A stretch of 64,000 nt of DNA from Candidatus Saccharibacteria bacterium UBA6040 (GTDB lineage: Bacteria; Patescibacteriota; Saccharimonadia; Saccharimonadales; Saccharimonadaceae), in assembly GCA_002429245.1 (NCBI GenBank), contig DIZA01000006.1:1-64000 (forward strand). Reading direction: 5' to 3'. Made by a program: the position numbers and the translations under genes. This document shows, one piece after another, positions 34,139 through 41,880 of the stretch (its first letter is position 1; each line of letters starts with the position of its first letter). The notes under the pieces were generated by a model that was not told the DNA's origin, did not search any database, and saw only the letters and a list, made by a program, of their open reading frames with translations.

Positions 34139-34729
34139 TTAAAGACGAAGTTTACGAACAACAATGTCGATAACGTCGAGTTTTAAATTTTCCATCGGAA
34201 GTCGTTGGCCCAGGATATCAACGATCTGCTCACCAGCTTCTTCGGGGAAGTAGACAGACACGCCTGGTGAGAATCGCTTGGTCGGAATGAGCATGATTGA
34301 GTTATGCTCACCGTCTTTGATCAGACCAAATGCTTTAAATTCGTCGAAGTGATAGAGTCGCTCGCCGACGTAAAGACCCTGCTTAATACTCAGTCCATAC
34401 GTCAGTTCTCGTGGTGCACGACGAGTATAGATAACAACTGCAATCGCCATAACTATCACGAGTGCAGAGAACGTCCATGATTTCAGCAGAAAGACATCGA
34501 CGGATATAAGACCAAGGACAACAAGCACGAACAGAACAAACCAGAGAGGACTCTTGTCGATGTGAACGTATTCATGTGCGGTCCAAGTAACAGGGGTGTC
34601 GGAGACTTCGGCAGCGGGAGCTGTTTCTTCTGGAACTGCCTCTTCAGAAGAAATGTCTTCAACTGGCTGTTCAGCCTGTTCTTCTTCGGGTTTCTCCCAG
34701 TAATTCTGCTTCTGATCATCTGGATTCAT
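34139..34729 (-). CDS. Membrane protein with acidic tail and PH-like C-terminal domain
   Basis: 196 aa. Residues 1-50 are Glu/Pro/Ala-rich (disordered); two TM helices at ~60-100 (PLWFVLFVLVVLGLISVDVF and ALVIVMAIAVVIYT); then a ~95-residue domain starting ELTYGLSIKQGLYVGERLY, with the look of a bacterial PH (bPH) fold. No enzymatic motif. Common CPR membrane protein type of unknown role. Confidence 0.72.
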   Translation of the reverse strand: MNPDDQKQNYWEKPEEEQAEQPVEDISSEEAVPEETAPAAEVSDTPVTWTAHEYVHIDKSPLWFVLFVLVVLGLISVDVFLLKSWTFSALVIVMAIAVVIYTRRAPRELTYGLSIKQGLYVGERLYHFDEFKAFGLIKDGEHNSIMLIPTKRFSPGVSVYFPEEAGEQIVDILGQRLPMENLKLDVIDIVVRKLRL

Positions 34730-34774
34730 TGTGATTTCAGTATAGCATGAGCGTAAAAAAACTAAGGTAAAACA

Positions 34775-34804
34775 AAAGAAAAGAGCCCTGATACAGCAAG
34801 ACTC
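34775..34804 (-). terminator. Terminator of tRNA-Ser(GCU)
   Basis: GAGTCTTG-6-CAGGGCTC stem with G-U pairs then TTTTCTTTTG, just after the tRNA on the minus strand: the unoccupied arrangement. Confidence 0.6.
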
Positions 34805-34812
34805 ATTTCATT

Positions 34813-34905
34813 TGGCGGAGGAGGAGAGATTCGAACTCTCGCTCCAGGTTTCCCCAGACTAATGATTTAGCAAACCATCCCCTTCAGCCACTTGGGTACT
34901 CCTCC
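34813..34905 (-). tRNA. tRNA-Ser(GCU)
   Basis: 93-nt class II tRNA, acceptor GGAGGAG/CTCCTCC, anticodon loop TTGCTAA giving GCU (AGC/AGU), long variable arm, G73 and CCA encoded. Carries TGGCGGAG at its 3' end but is not occupied by an element. Confidence 0.94.
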
Positions 34906-35038
34906 ATAATCGGAGACCTTTTTACGGGTGTACGACTTGAACGATTGTAGCATAAAACAGAGGCACAGACTAGATTTCAGGCTCAGTATTTGCTATAATG
35001 ATAGGATAATTGTTTAATATAGATAAAGGAGAAGCAGA

Positions 35039-35443
35039 ATGAACAGTCTGAAAAAATTCACCCCAGTTGCACTCGCTGTTGTGCTTGTTTTCGCAGTATC
35101 TGTCTTTATCTCTCAAAACACCTTCGCTTCGAGTATCGTTGATGGCGCAAACGCTGCCCGTGGAAGTGGGCAACCCGCGGAGCTCTTCGGCAATGGCGGT
35201 ATTATCACGACAATCACGAACGTTCTTCTCTTTATTGTTGGTGCCCTCAGTGTCATTATGCTCATTTTTGGTGGGCTTCGTTACGTTATCTCTGGCGGTA
35301 ACTCGACAGCGGTCACCGCAGCCAAAAACACTATCCTCTACGCCATTGTCGGTCTGGTTATCGCATTCCTCGCATATGCCGCCGTTAACTTCATCATGAC
35401 CTCTTTGGTACCTGGCTCATCTGCCGGCTTCACAAACGTTTAA
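35039..35443 (+). CDS. T4SS pilin-like two-helix protein (separate copy)
   Basis: 134 aa, VirB2/TrbC-like pilin of the CPR T4SS type. Signal peptide ~1-30 ending FAS; mature start with NAARGSGQPAELFG; TM1 ~57-80 (VLLFIVGALSVIMLIFGGLR), polar loop SGGNSTAVTAAKNT, TM2 ~97-118 (LYAIVGLVIAFLAYAAVNF). TATAAT at 34994-34999 and GGAG before the ATG. About 5 kb from the other four pilin genes; element 2 is inserted between them. Confidence 0.85.
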   Translation: MNSLKKFTPVALAVVLVFAVSVFISQNTFASSIVDGANAARGSGQPAELFGNGGIITTITNVLLFIVGALSVIMLIFGGLRYVISGGNSTAVTAAKNTILYAIVGLVIAFLAYAAVNFIMTSLVPGSSAGFTNV

Positions 35444-35463
35444 CACCGTAGATTTCAAGAAAC

Positions 35464-35494
35464 AAAAAGACCGCAGTGAATGCGGCCTTTTTTT
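35464..35494. terminator. Bidirectional terminator between pilin gene and tRNA-Ser(UGA) target
   Basis: AAAAAGACCGCA-5-TGCGGCCTTTTTTT. It ends the pilin transcript and, on the minus strand, would be the native terminator of tRNA-Ser(UGA) if element 2 were removed. Confidence 0.75.
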
Positions 35495-35504
35495 ATAATT
35501 CATC

Positions 35505-35600
35505 GTGGCGGTGTCAGTGACGCACGGTTGGAACAAAACCGCCTGGGACCACGTAGCTAACCTTCTTCGAAGTGCCACCGAAACGCCGTCGGCTGACTAA
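35505..35600 (+). CDS. Detached 3' end of the element 2 recombinase gene
   Basis: Frame GTG GCG GTG TCA ... TAA (35598-35600), encoding AVSVTHGWNKTAWDHVANLL then RSATETPSAD. Joined across the core to AAT TTG at 38807-38812 it continues the recombinase frame exactly, as in element 1. The two tails agree at most of their first 20 positions and differ in length at the end, as expected of a protein terminus under selection. Confidence 0.82.
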   Translation: MAVSVTHGWNKTAWDHVANLLRSATETPSAD

Positions 35601-35614
35601 AACCCGAATCCGCG

Positions 35615-35839
35615 TTAGCGATCGCTGTTGACGACCCTCGCCTTGCGCATCAGCGCTATAGCAACGCCATCGAGGACCAAGAGGATGAACATCGCGGGAA
35701 TCACCATGGACAAGATGAACATGTTGTTGTCTCGCGCAGCAAGTACAGCCGAGGGGACGAGCGAAGCGAGGACAGCAGTAGAGGCCGCTATCAAGATTAT
35801 TGGAAGCACTCGTGGCTTGGACTTTTTCGACTTCGTCAT
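35615..35839 (-). CDS. Element 2 cargo: small two-helix membrane protein
   Basis: 74 aa from MTKSKKSKPRVLPIILIAAS; two hydrophobic helices (~12-32 and ~41-60) with a short loop AARDNNM and a basic tail KARVVNSDR. GGAGCG lies 4 nt before ATG. Size and topology resemble small holin- or immunity-like proteins, but nothing specific identifies it. Confidence 0.6.
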   Translation of the reverse strand: MTKSKKSKPRVLPIILIAASTAVLASLVPSAVLAARDNNMFILSMVIPAMFILLVLDGVAIALMRKARVVNSDR

Positions 35840-35883
35840 ATCGCTCCTTCGGTTATAAATAATTGCTCGGTTCTTATGGCATG

Positions 35884-35911
35884 AGTATGACAGGTGGAGC
35901 GAATCCGTCAA
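35884..35911 (-). promoter_or_regulatory. Promoter of the element 2 membrane protein gene
   Basis: Minus strand TTGACG (35911-35906), 16-nt spacer, CATACT (35889-35884). Two direct copies of GTCCGATCGC (near 35934-35955) lie just upstream; element 1 has one copy. Confidence 0.5.
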
Positions 35912-35934
35912 GGTGCGGTGGGGCGCCTCGGGCG

Positions 35935-36045
35935 TCCGATCGCCAGTCCGATCGCGTCGTTGAAGGGGGTCGTTCCTTCGGCCTGAAGTCGTGCATATTG
36001 GCTAGTTACGGGAGCCGACTAACTGCTGAATTCAGCAGTTAGTCA
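35935..36045. repeat. Conserved block with palindrome, element 2
   Basis: GTCCGATCGC twice, then TTACGGGAGCCGACT and the perfect palindrome ACTGCTGAATTCAGCAGT at the 3' end of the 36039 gene (its stop lies in the repeat arm). Counterpart of 25945-26041. Confidence 0.6.
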
Positions 36046-36311
36046 TCGAGGGCCAACCCCACCTCCGCGAGGACCTTCGCCAGTGCGCTCCGGGCTCGAA
36101 CTTCTAGGCGGGAATCTTCCGCGATCAGCTTCTTCCGGTAGGCGAAGGCATCGGGTATGTGGGTGAAATCCTGAGGATACAGCTTGAAGAGATCGGCTGT
36201 TTCCTTGGCATCAAGCACATCAAAGATATCCGGATGAAACGCCCACATCTGGTCGCAGAGTAGTGAGTCTTTGTTGTACTTCTGTTGCTCAGGCGTAAGT
36301 GTTCGATCCAT
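36039..36311 (-). CDS. Element 2 cargo: small hypothetical protein
   Basis: 90 aa, helical and charged (MDRTLTPEQQKYNKDSLLCD to ...AEVGLALDD), no family recognised. Not similar to the gene at the equivalent place in element 1. Confidence 0.6.
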   Translation of the reverse strand: MDRTLTPEQQKYNKDSLLCDQMWAFHPDIFDVLDAKETADLFKLYPQDFTHIPDAFAYRKKLIAEDSRLEVRARSALAKVLAEVGLALDD

Positions 36312-36351
36312 CTACCGAACACTATGAAGAAAAGAGATCAAGCCGTCAAGA

Positions 36352-36612
36352 TCATCCGTAGTAGGTATTCCAGCTTGGCGTCGCCCCACGCTCAAAGTCA
36401 TCTGAATGGATTTTCGCGATGGCGTACGTGAAGCCATCATTTCGCACAGCCCACCCATCAGTATGTATCCAAAGCATCTGGCTGTCTCCGCGACGATGCG
36501 CGTGAGGGTTGCCAATCTGGCCTTCGGTTTGAATGAAGTAGATGTCGCCGTTGCTCATGCCGAGCGTTCGGGCGAAACTAACAATCGCAGCCTCTTCGTT
36601 CAAGATGCTCAA
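36352..36612 (-). CDS. Element 2 cargo: small hypothetical protein
   Basis: 86 aa, MSILNEEAAIVSFARTLGMS to ...RGATPSWNTYYG; mixed alpha/beta with Trp/His/Tyr-rich C-terminal half. No family recognised. An overlapping frame (36312-36515) is treated as a shadow. Confidence 0.55.
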   Translation of the reverse strand: MSILNEEAAIVSFARTLGMSNGDIYFIQTEGQIGNPHAHRRGDSQMLWIHTDGWAVRNDGFTYAIAKIHSDDFERGATPSWNTYYG

Positions 36613-36769
36613 CCCTTCGAGTACGTGGAATACCGTTCCTGAACCCTACTGACGAATGTTCATTCGCACTTGTACTGATTGAGCCTATTCCGCTCGACCT
36701 TCCCGTCGCTCTTCCGATCAGGTCGATGAAGGGGTAGCTGTGTCCCCCGTGTGTTCGGGTACTTTCGCC

Positions 36770-37081
36770 CGAATCGGGATGGGACTCCTCCGTTTTCTGC
36801 GTATCCTTTCTCAATTTCCGAGGGGCAGCTACGAGTCGATCCTTTGCCATCGTCGGAGTGAGCTCACCGAGGTAGAGCGCTCGACTGTTGCAAAAACTAC
36901 AGCGGCGGGAATCGTCGACCAGAACCACTTGTCCGACCCCTGTTCCACCCTGTCTGGTCGCCCTGGTGAGCCTCCGGTAAGTTCCCGATCGGTCTATCGA
37001 CTCCTCCTGCCTTCGGAGGTACGCTCCGGAGGCCAGCTACTCGGGAACCACCGGTTTCCGGGAGAAAGGAGGGCACCAGCT
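36770..37081 (+). promoter_or_regulatory. Conserved ~310-nt recombinase leader, element 2
   Basis: Counterpart of 28143-28453, with the same blocks in the same order. Here the inner repeat is the perfect palindrome GTGAGCTCAC. Ends GAGAAAGGAGGGCACC before the ATG. Part of it also reads as an ORF on either strand, but those frames are not conserved between the elements. Confidence 0.6.
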
Positions 37082-39076
37082 ATGTCAATCGAACTCATCC
37101 CAGCCAGCACTTCCACCGAGGTTGCTGCTGAACTTCCCAAGCGCGCAGTGCTCTACCTGCGTGTTTCGACCTCTCGCCAGGCCACCCGCAACGGGGAAGC
37201 CGAGGGCTACTCAATCCCAGCTCAGCGTTCGGCCTGTGAGCGCAAAGTGGCCGACCTTGGCGCTGAGGTAGTCCATGAGTTCGTCGACGCTGGGGCTTCG
37301 GCCCGCTCGGCAGATAGGGACGGGCTGCAGGCGCTACTCGCCTACGTGGCCGAAGGTGGGGTGGACTATGTCGTCGTGCACAAGCTCGACCGTCTGGCCC
37401 GAGACCGGGCCGATGACGTCATGATCCTTGCAAAAATACAAACTGCCGGCGCCACCCTTGTCTCGGTGAGCGAACAGATTGATGAGACTCCAGCCGGCAT
37501 GCTGATGCACAACATCTTTGCCGGTATGGCCGAGTTCTACTCCCGCAACTTGGCGAGCGAGGCGAAGAAGGGCATCGCCCAGAAAGCCATGAGGGGCGGG
37601 ACGCACGGGGTTGCTCCAATCGGGTATGTAAACACGCTGGCAAGGATCGAAGGACGTGAAATCAAAGGTGTTGCCTTTGATCAGGAGAAGGCCGAGCATG
37701 TCCGCTGGGCGTTCCAGACCTATGCCGGTGGGCACTGGAGTATCTCGACGCTGCGCGATGAACTCGAGGAACGCGGCCTCAAGAGCCGCACCACGATCAA
37801 GTACGTCGGCACGCCCCTGAACAACAGCCAAGTGCACCGGATGCTTAGCAACCCGTATTACGCAGGCAAGATCCGCCACCGCGAGCTCATCTACGACGGC
37901 GCTCACGAACCCCTCGTTGATGACGAGACCTGGTACCAAGTGCAGGAAGTGCTGGCCGGACGACGCATTGCCGGGGACCGCTCCTGGCGACACACCCACT
38001 ACTTGAAGGGCTCACTGGTCTGCCACCGCTGCGGTGGACGGATGGGCCACGGCCACTCAAGGGGCAAAGGTGGTGTCTACAGCTACTTCTTCTGCCTCGG
38101 TCGGCACACGGGTCGGACAGCCTGCGACCTGCCGTATGTCTCGGTGGACAAGGTCGAGCAGGAGGTGGAGCGCATCTGGCTGACCCAAGTGCAGTTCACC
38201 GAGCAGACGATTCAAGAGGTGGGCGAGTTGGCGCGAAGTAGCCTCGACGCCCGGCAGGAACAGGACCAAGCCCTGCTCGCCAACCAACACCAGCGGCTTA
38301 TCAAGCTGGAGCGCAAGAAGCAAAAGCTGATCGATGCCTACCTCGACGACGCCATCCCAGCCGAGGACCTCAAGCCGCGCCAGACCGCAGTGCTAGCCGA
38401 GATACATGACGCCAACCGACTGATTGCCGCCTGCCAGCAGAACATGGCCGTGGTGCGCACGCACCTCGAACTCGTACTGCTCCTGCTCGGCAACGCCGGC
38501 CGGCTCTATCGCGAGGCCGTGGGCGAGCAGCGGAAATTGCTCAACCAAGCCGTCTTCGAGAAGATCGCAATCGACTTGACCGGCGATGATGATCCGCACC
38601 CAACCCAGGAAACCCTGACCGTCCAAATGACCGGCGAACTGGCCGAACCGGTGGCCGCCGTAGCTGGGCTGGCCCAGCTACGCACGAACGGGCGCAAGAG
38701 CCGTGACGTCGCCGCACACAGCCCGACAGGGGCCGAGAACCGCCGTCCGGAGGGGCAAAACAAAACCCCCGGGCCGCTTGCGCGTGCCGGGGGTTTCAAC
38801 CTGATCAATTTGGCGGAGGGGGAGAGATTCGAACTCTCGGTGAGTTGCCCCACTCCGGTTTTCAAGACCGGTGCACTAAACCACTATGCGACCCCTCCAG
38901 GACCCGCAGAATTTTTGCTACTTGGCTATTTTAACAGATGTAAGGCAATCAGTCGAGAGGCTGGCGTGAAGTTGCCGCCACCCACACAATCGTCGCGCCA
39001 GCTTGCCTCAAAAGCGTTGCCGCCTGCACAATTGTTGCTCCGGTTGTCACCACGTCATCAAGCAGTATATAAATAG
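37082..39076 (+). CDS. Large serine recombinase, element 2 (frame runs into tRNA-Ser antisense and comF)
   Basis: 664 aa as integrated. Catalytic YLRVSTSRQ, HKLDRLARDRADDVMILAKI, recombinase domain, zinc ribbon SLVCHRCGGRMGHGHSRGKG, coiled coil; very similar throughout to the element 1 protein. ATG at 37082 after AAAGGAGGG. The frame passes through the terminator hairpin and core, then ~85 residues of antisense tRNA-Ser(UGA) and flank (EGERFELSVSCPTPVFKTGA...), overlapping the 3' end of comF on the other strand. The tail in the circle would be that encoded at 35508-35600. Confidence 0.93.
   Translation: MSIELIPASTSTEVAAELPKRAVLYLRVSTSRQATRNGEAEGYSIPAQRSACERKVADLGAEVVHEFVDAGASARSADRDGLQALLAYVAEGGVDYVVVHKLDRLARDRADDVMILAKIQTAGATLVSVSEQIDETPAGMLMHNIFAGMAEFYSRNLASEAKKGIAQKAMRGGTHGVAPIGYVNTLARIEGREIKGVAFDQEKAEHVRWAFQTYAGGHWSISTLRDELEERGLKSRTTIKYVGTPLNNSQVHRMLSNPYYAGKIRHRELIYDGAHEPLVDDETWYQVQEVLAGRRIAGDRSWRHTHYLKGSLVCHRCGGRMGHGHSRGKGGVYSYFFCLGRHTGRTACDLPYVSVDKVEQEVERIWLTQVQFTEQTIQEVGELARSSLDARQEQDQALLANQHQRLIKLERKKQKLIDAYLDDAIPAEDLKPRQTAVLAEIHDANRLIAACQQNMAVVRTHLELVLLLLGNAGRLYREAVGEQRKLLNQAVFEKIAIDLTGDDDPHPTQETLTVQMTGELAEPVAAVAGLAQLRTNGRKSRDVAAHSPTGAENRRPEGQNKTPGPLARAGGFNLINLAEGERFELSVSCPTPVFKTGALNHYATPPGPAEFLLLGYFNRCKAISREAGVKLPPPTQSSRQLASKALPPAQLLLRLSPRHQAVYK
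38754..38797 (-). terminator. Element-borne terminator for tRNA-Ser(UGA)
   Basis: AAACCCCCGGG...CCGGGGGTTT stem inside the recombinase frame, followed on the minus strand by TTTTGTTTTG, 13 bp from the tRNA 3' end. Confidence 0.75.
38811..38898 (-). tRNA. tRNA-Ser(UGA), occupied by element 2
   Basis: 88-nt class II tRNA: acceptor GGAGGGG/CCCCTCC fully paired, anticodon loop TCTTGAAAA giving UGA, T-loop TTCGAAT, G73 and encoded CCA. Confidence 0.95.
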
Positions 39077-39632
39077 CTCGCGGATCAACGACGCCCTCAA
39101 CCCTAAAAGCCGTCGTCGCCTGAATAAGTCGCTGTTCACGGCTAGCGCGGTGCTGAATCAAATGGTTCTCCCTAATGAGTAATTTTTGGACAGGGAAGTG
39201 ACGTAACCGGCCTAGTTGATTCGCAATCAGTAGCATGTGATCGTAACCACGTTCACGTATATGCAAAGGAGTCGTTGGAATCGGAACAAATACGACACCA
39301 CTCGGAAACGGCGGGAGTCTTTTATGAAGCAGGTCGGCAAGCTCAACGGAGGCCGCCTTCATATTACGGAACTTGAATCCACCAATGAGCCGTTGCAGTG
39401 CACCGCTCCGAATCCCCACAACCCATGCTTGATTAAATACGGCTTTATGGTCATCACAGACCCCATTTATTGTCGGCTTTTCGCACAATATACAGCCCAA
39501 AAATGGTTCTTGGGTGATGTCATATTTACAATTATCGCAAAAAGTGGACCCAATTCGGCCACATCCAGAACAGAGGTGTGGAGCCACCACCGCCAGGAGC
39601 CTGTCTACTATTGTGTTTTTTACGTTTTGCAT
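38949..39632 (-). CDS. comF: ComF-family phosphoribosyltransferase-like protein
   Basis: 227 aa. N-terminal double zinc-ribbon (CSGCGRIGSTFCDNC, then CILC) and a C-terminal PRPP-binding loop YILLDDVVTTGATIVQAA. ComF proteins are needed for DNA uptake in competent bacteria; a VirB4-type machine lies nearby. ATG at 39632 chosen; a TTG start 7 codons upstream is possible. Its 3' end is overlapped antisense by the element 2 recombinase read-through. Confidence 0.87.
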   Translation of the reverse strand: MQNVKNTIVDRLLAVVAPHLCSGCGRIGSTFCDNCKYDITQEPFLGCILCEKPTINGVCDDHKAVFNQAWVVGIRSGALQRLIGGFKFRNMKAASVELADLLHKRLPPFPSGVVFVPIPTTPLHIRERGYDHMLLIANQLGRLRHFPVQKLLIRENHLIQHRASREQRLIQATTAFRVEGVVDPRAIYILLDDVVTTGATIVQAATLLRQAGATIVWVAATSRQPLD

Positions 39633-39717
39633 AAGTATCTGGTTGATTATCAAGCATATGCCCGTTATAATACGAGGGACTATTTGTCAAATGAGCCTAG
39701 AGAAAGTGGAGGATATC

Positions 39718-40182
39718 ATGGCCCGCAAACAAAACGAAGACCTATTAATTGAAGATGAACTTGCTGCCGCTTTTTTGAGCGACGACGATCTCTCATCATC
39801 TGACGCACCCGCGCCAGTTGCGACTGACGACACCTGGGATGACAGTGAAGAAGAATTTCCTGGCCAACTAGCTGTAGATGTATACGAAACCGACGAAAAG
39901 CTCGTTGTGAAAGCTCGTACTGCAGGTGTAAACAAAGAGGAGCTTGATGTCAGCATTAGTGACGGCATCTTGACGATCAGCGGTACACTCAGCAGCGGTG
40001 ATGATGAAGGTGCGACAAACTGGCACATTCAAGAATGTTACTGGGGAGAGTTCAGCCGAACACTCGCATTGCCTGTCAGCGTGAAGGAAGACGAAGTAGA
40101 AGCAGTCCTAAAAGACGGTGTTCTCACAATTACCTTTACGAAGATCCGACAAGAACAAGCAAAGAAGATCCAAGTTCAATAA
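39718..40182 (+). CDS. Small heat shock protein, Hsp20/alpha-crystallin family
   Basis: 154 aa. Acidic disordered N-terminus (residues 1-50), alpha-crystallin domain from QLAVDVYETDEKLVVKART, with GVNKEELDVSISDGILTISG and C-terminal AVLKDGVLTITFTK. ATP-independent holdase. GGAGGATATC precedes the ATG; TTATAAT at ~39665-39671 is the likely -10. Confidence 0.92.
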   Translation: MARKQNEDLLIEDELAAAFLSDDDLSSSDAPAPVATDDTWDDSEEEFPGQLAVDVYETDEKLVVKARTAGVNKEELDVSISDGILTISGTLSSGDDEGATNWHIQECYWGEFSRTLALPVSVKEDEVEAVLKDGVLTITFTKIRQEQAKKIQVQ

Positions 40183-40211
40183 TAGTTCACTAATCTTAAC
40201 TGATTATTAAC

Positions 40212-40240
40212 AAAAGCTCCCTCACCTGGGAGTTTTTGTT
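40212..40240 (+). terminator. Terminator of hsp20
   Basis: AAAAGCTCCC-6-GGGAGTTTTTGTTTT. Confidence 0.8.
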
Positions 40241-40262
40241 TTACGCTCGAAAAATAGGGGAT

Positions 40263-40292
40263 AAAGAAAACTCCGGAGAATATCCGGAGTTT
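40263..40292 (-). terminator. Terminator of the 40319 pilin gene
   Basis: AAAACTCCGG-6-CCGGAGTTTT perfect stem, near the stop of the minus-strand pilin gene; T-rich on both strands. Confidence 0.75.
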
Positions 40293-40318
40293 TAATTCTA
40301 TAGTAAAGGTTGAAACAA

Positions 40319-40714
40319 CTACTTTGTAAGAGCGCCGAGAACCCAGTTCACAATTGCAAATGCAAGGAAGGCGATCACTAGACCGATGATTGCATACATG
40401 ATTGTATTCTTTGCAGCCGTCACGTTTCCACTGTCACCAGCAGAGACTGTGTAACGAATACCACCAATGATCAACATGATCACAGAAATGGCACCGATAA
40501 CGAACAGAAGGACGTTAACAATTGTTGTAAATAATGGGTTTGAACCAGTAAATAGGTTCTGTGGAACGTTTCCACCAGGGTTAGCAGCATTAATACCGTC
40601 CTGTGCGGCGTTATCTGCAGCAAATACAGTTCCGCTTGTTGGAACAAATACTGCTACGAGGGCTAGGGCAGTTGAACCTGCGAAGCTAGCGAGCGCTTTT
40701 TTTGAAATTTTCAT
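40319..40714 (-). CDS. T4SS pilin-like protein
   Basis: 131 aa: signal peptide ~1-32 (ending FAA), TM1 with VLLFVIGAISVIMLIIGGIR, loop TVSAGDSGNVTAAKNT, TM2 IMYAIIGLVIAFLAFAIVNW. It has its own promoter upstream (TTAACA-17-TATAAC near 40760) and AAAGGA before ATG, plus its own terminator, so it may be the most abundantly made pilin of the locus. Confidence 0.87.
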   Translation of the reverse strand: MKISKKALASFAGSTALALVAVFVPTSGTVFAADNAAQDGINAANPGGNVPQNLFTGSNPLFTTIVNVLLFVIGAISVIMLIIGGIRYTVSAGDSGNVTAAKNTIMYAIIGLVIAFLAFAIVNWVLGALTK

Positions 40715-40789
40715 TTGATGATATTCCTTTCTTATAGAATCTCTTGGTACTGTTATAGCAGATATACTGCCGTTTGTTAAGGGTGAACC

Positions 40790-41164
40790 TTACTTGAAAA
40801 ATACCTTTACAACATAGTTAACGATTGCAAACGCCAGAAATGAGACCACTAATCCCACAATGGCATACGTCACCGTGTTCTTGGCGGTCGTGACCCTGCC
40901 CGAATCCCCAGCGGATGTCGTGTACAGTAACCCTCCGACGATAAGCATAATCACCGATATAGCTCCGACGATGTAGAGGAGTACATTGATGACCGTTTTA
41001 ATAACATCGTTCGCGTTGGCGTCCTTTTTTGCACAAACGGTTGAGTCAGTCACACCCACACACTGTGCGTCGATAGCACTGGCCGCATATGCACCAGATG
41101 GAACGAGAACCCCGATGCCAACGACAATGCCAAGTATCAATACGAAGCTTTTTAGCTTATTCAT
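40790..41164 (-). CDS. T4SS pilin-like protein
   Basis: 124 aa, same plan: signal peptide ending AYA, a short segment with Cys pair (QCVGVTDSTVC), TM1 VLLYIVGAISVIMLIVGGLL, loop TTSAGDSGRVTTAKNT, TM2 VTYAIVGLVVSFLAFAIVNY. ATG overlaps the stop of the preceding gene (TAATG), so co-translated with it. Confidence 0.87.
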   Translation of the reverse strand: MNKLKSFVLILGIVVGIGVLVPSGAYAASAIDAQCVGVTDSTVCAKKDANANDVIKTVINVLLYIVGAISVIMLIVGGLLYTTSAGDSGRVTTAKNTVTYAIVGLVVSFLAFAIVNYVVKVFFK

Positions 41165-41880
41165 TATTTAAACCTCAAGAATACAAAGTTTGTTAAAGCA
41201 AAGGCAGAGAAGACTACGGCTAATCCGATAATTGCGTACAGCAATAGGTTTTTTCCCTTTGTCACATTTGCACTATTACCTGCCGATGTCGCATAGGTGA
41301 TACCACCGATGATGATCGTGATAATTGCAACAACACCGACAAGTCCGTACACAATATTCAATCCGTTCTTCAGCACCGCATCCGCACTTTGTGCCGGAAG
41401 ACTTATGCCATTCACGGTACTAATAGGGCCGACAACGTTGAATATCAAGTTCACAACGGCAACGGCGCCAATCGATATAATGAGCCCAATCACCGCATTA
41501 AGGAGTGTTTTTCGTGCTTTTTCGATCTGACTTGGGTTATTTCCCCCGGTCAAGAACTGGAAGCCCCCAAAGATAATGAAGAAAAAGGCGATATAGCCGA
41601 CAACGGTCAATGCCATACCAATGACGTTAAGGGCGATGCGCCAGATAAATCCCTTTAGGTCAACCTTTGTCCCATCGGGTGAAATGACACCACACCGCCC
41701 CTGTGAGTCAACGGTCGTTAGCCCCTTGAACCAAGGTTGAATACCAAGGATAGGCTTTTCGCAGTCAGCAGGGGTTGTTGCAACAGCATAGCTTGTCTGA
41801 GGCGTGACAACCGCAAAAACAGGCGCCGCAAGGAAAGCGATAAAGATAAATGCTAACAATACTTTTTTAATATGTTTCAT
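41164..41880 (-). CDS. Double pilin-like protein (two fused pilin units)
   Basis: 238 aa with two copies of the pilin core: first ~70-140 (IGMALTVVGYIAFFFIIFGG, loop TGGNNPSQIEKARKT, then AVIGLIISIGAVAVVNLIF), second ~165-236 (LVGVVAIITIIIGGITYATS, loop AGNSANVTKGKN, then YAIIGLAVVFSAFALTNFVF). N-terminal signal peptide. Four TM helices in all. Overlaps neighbouring pilin genes on both sides by TAATG junctions. Confidence 0.82.
   Translation of the reverse strand: MKHIKKVLLAFIFIAFLAAPVFAVVTPQTSYAVATTPADCEKPILGIQPWFKGLTTVDSQGRCGVISPDGTKVDLKGFIWRIALNVIGMALTVVGYIAFFFIIFGGFQFLTGGNNPSQIEKARKTLLNAVIGLIISIGAVAVVNLIFNVVGPISTVNGISLPAQSADAVLKNGLNIVYGLVGVVAIITIIIGGITYATSAGNSANVTKGKNLLLYAIIGLAVVFSAFALTNFVFLRFK

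Larger units (their letters stand above)
35506..38816 (+). mobile_element. Integrative element 2 in tRNA-Ser(UGA)
   Basis: Bounded by TGGCGG at 35506-35511 and 38811-38816, the latter being the tRNA-Ser(UGA) 3' end. About 3.3 kb. GC-rich. Contents: recombinase tail, three small minus-strand genes different from element 1 cargo, conserved block, conserved leader, serine recombinase, terminator. Same layout and orientation as element 1, so the two are members of one family with exchangeable cargo. Confidence 0.85.

Noticed and set aside
36578..36928. 116-codon minus-strand ORF across the element 2 leader
   Set aside because: The matching strand of element 1 does not keep the frame, and it overlaps the start of the 36352 gene; treated as chance opening of GC-rich leader DNA.
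24432..38816. Treating 24.4-38.8 kb as one large genomic island
   Set aside because: Host-like genes, tRNA-Arg, tRNA-Ser(GCU) and a host pilin gene lie between two separately bounded elements, each with its own core repeats.
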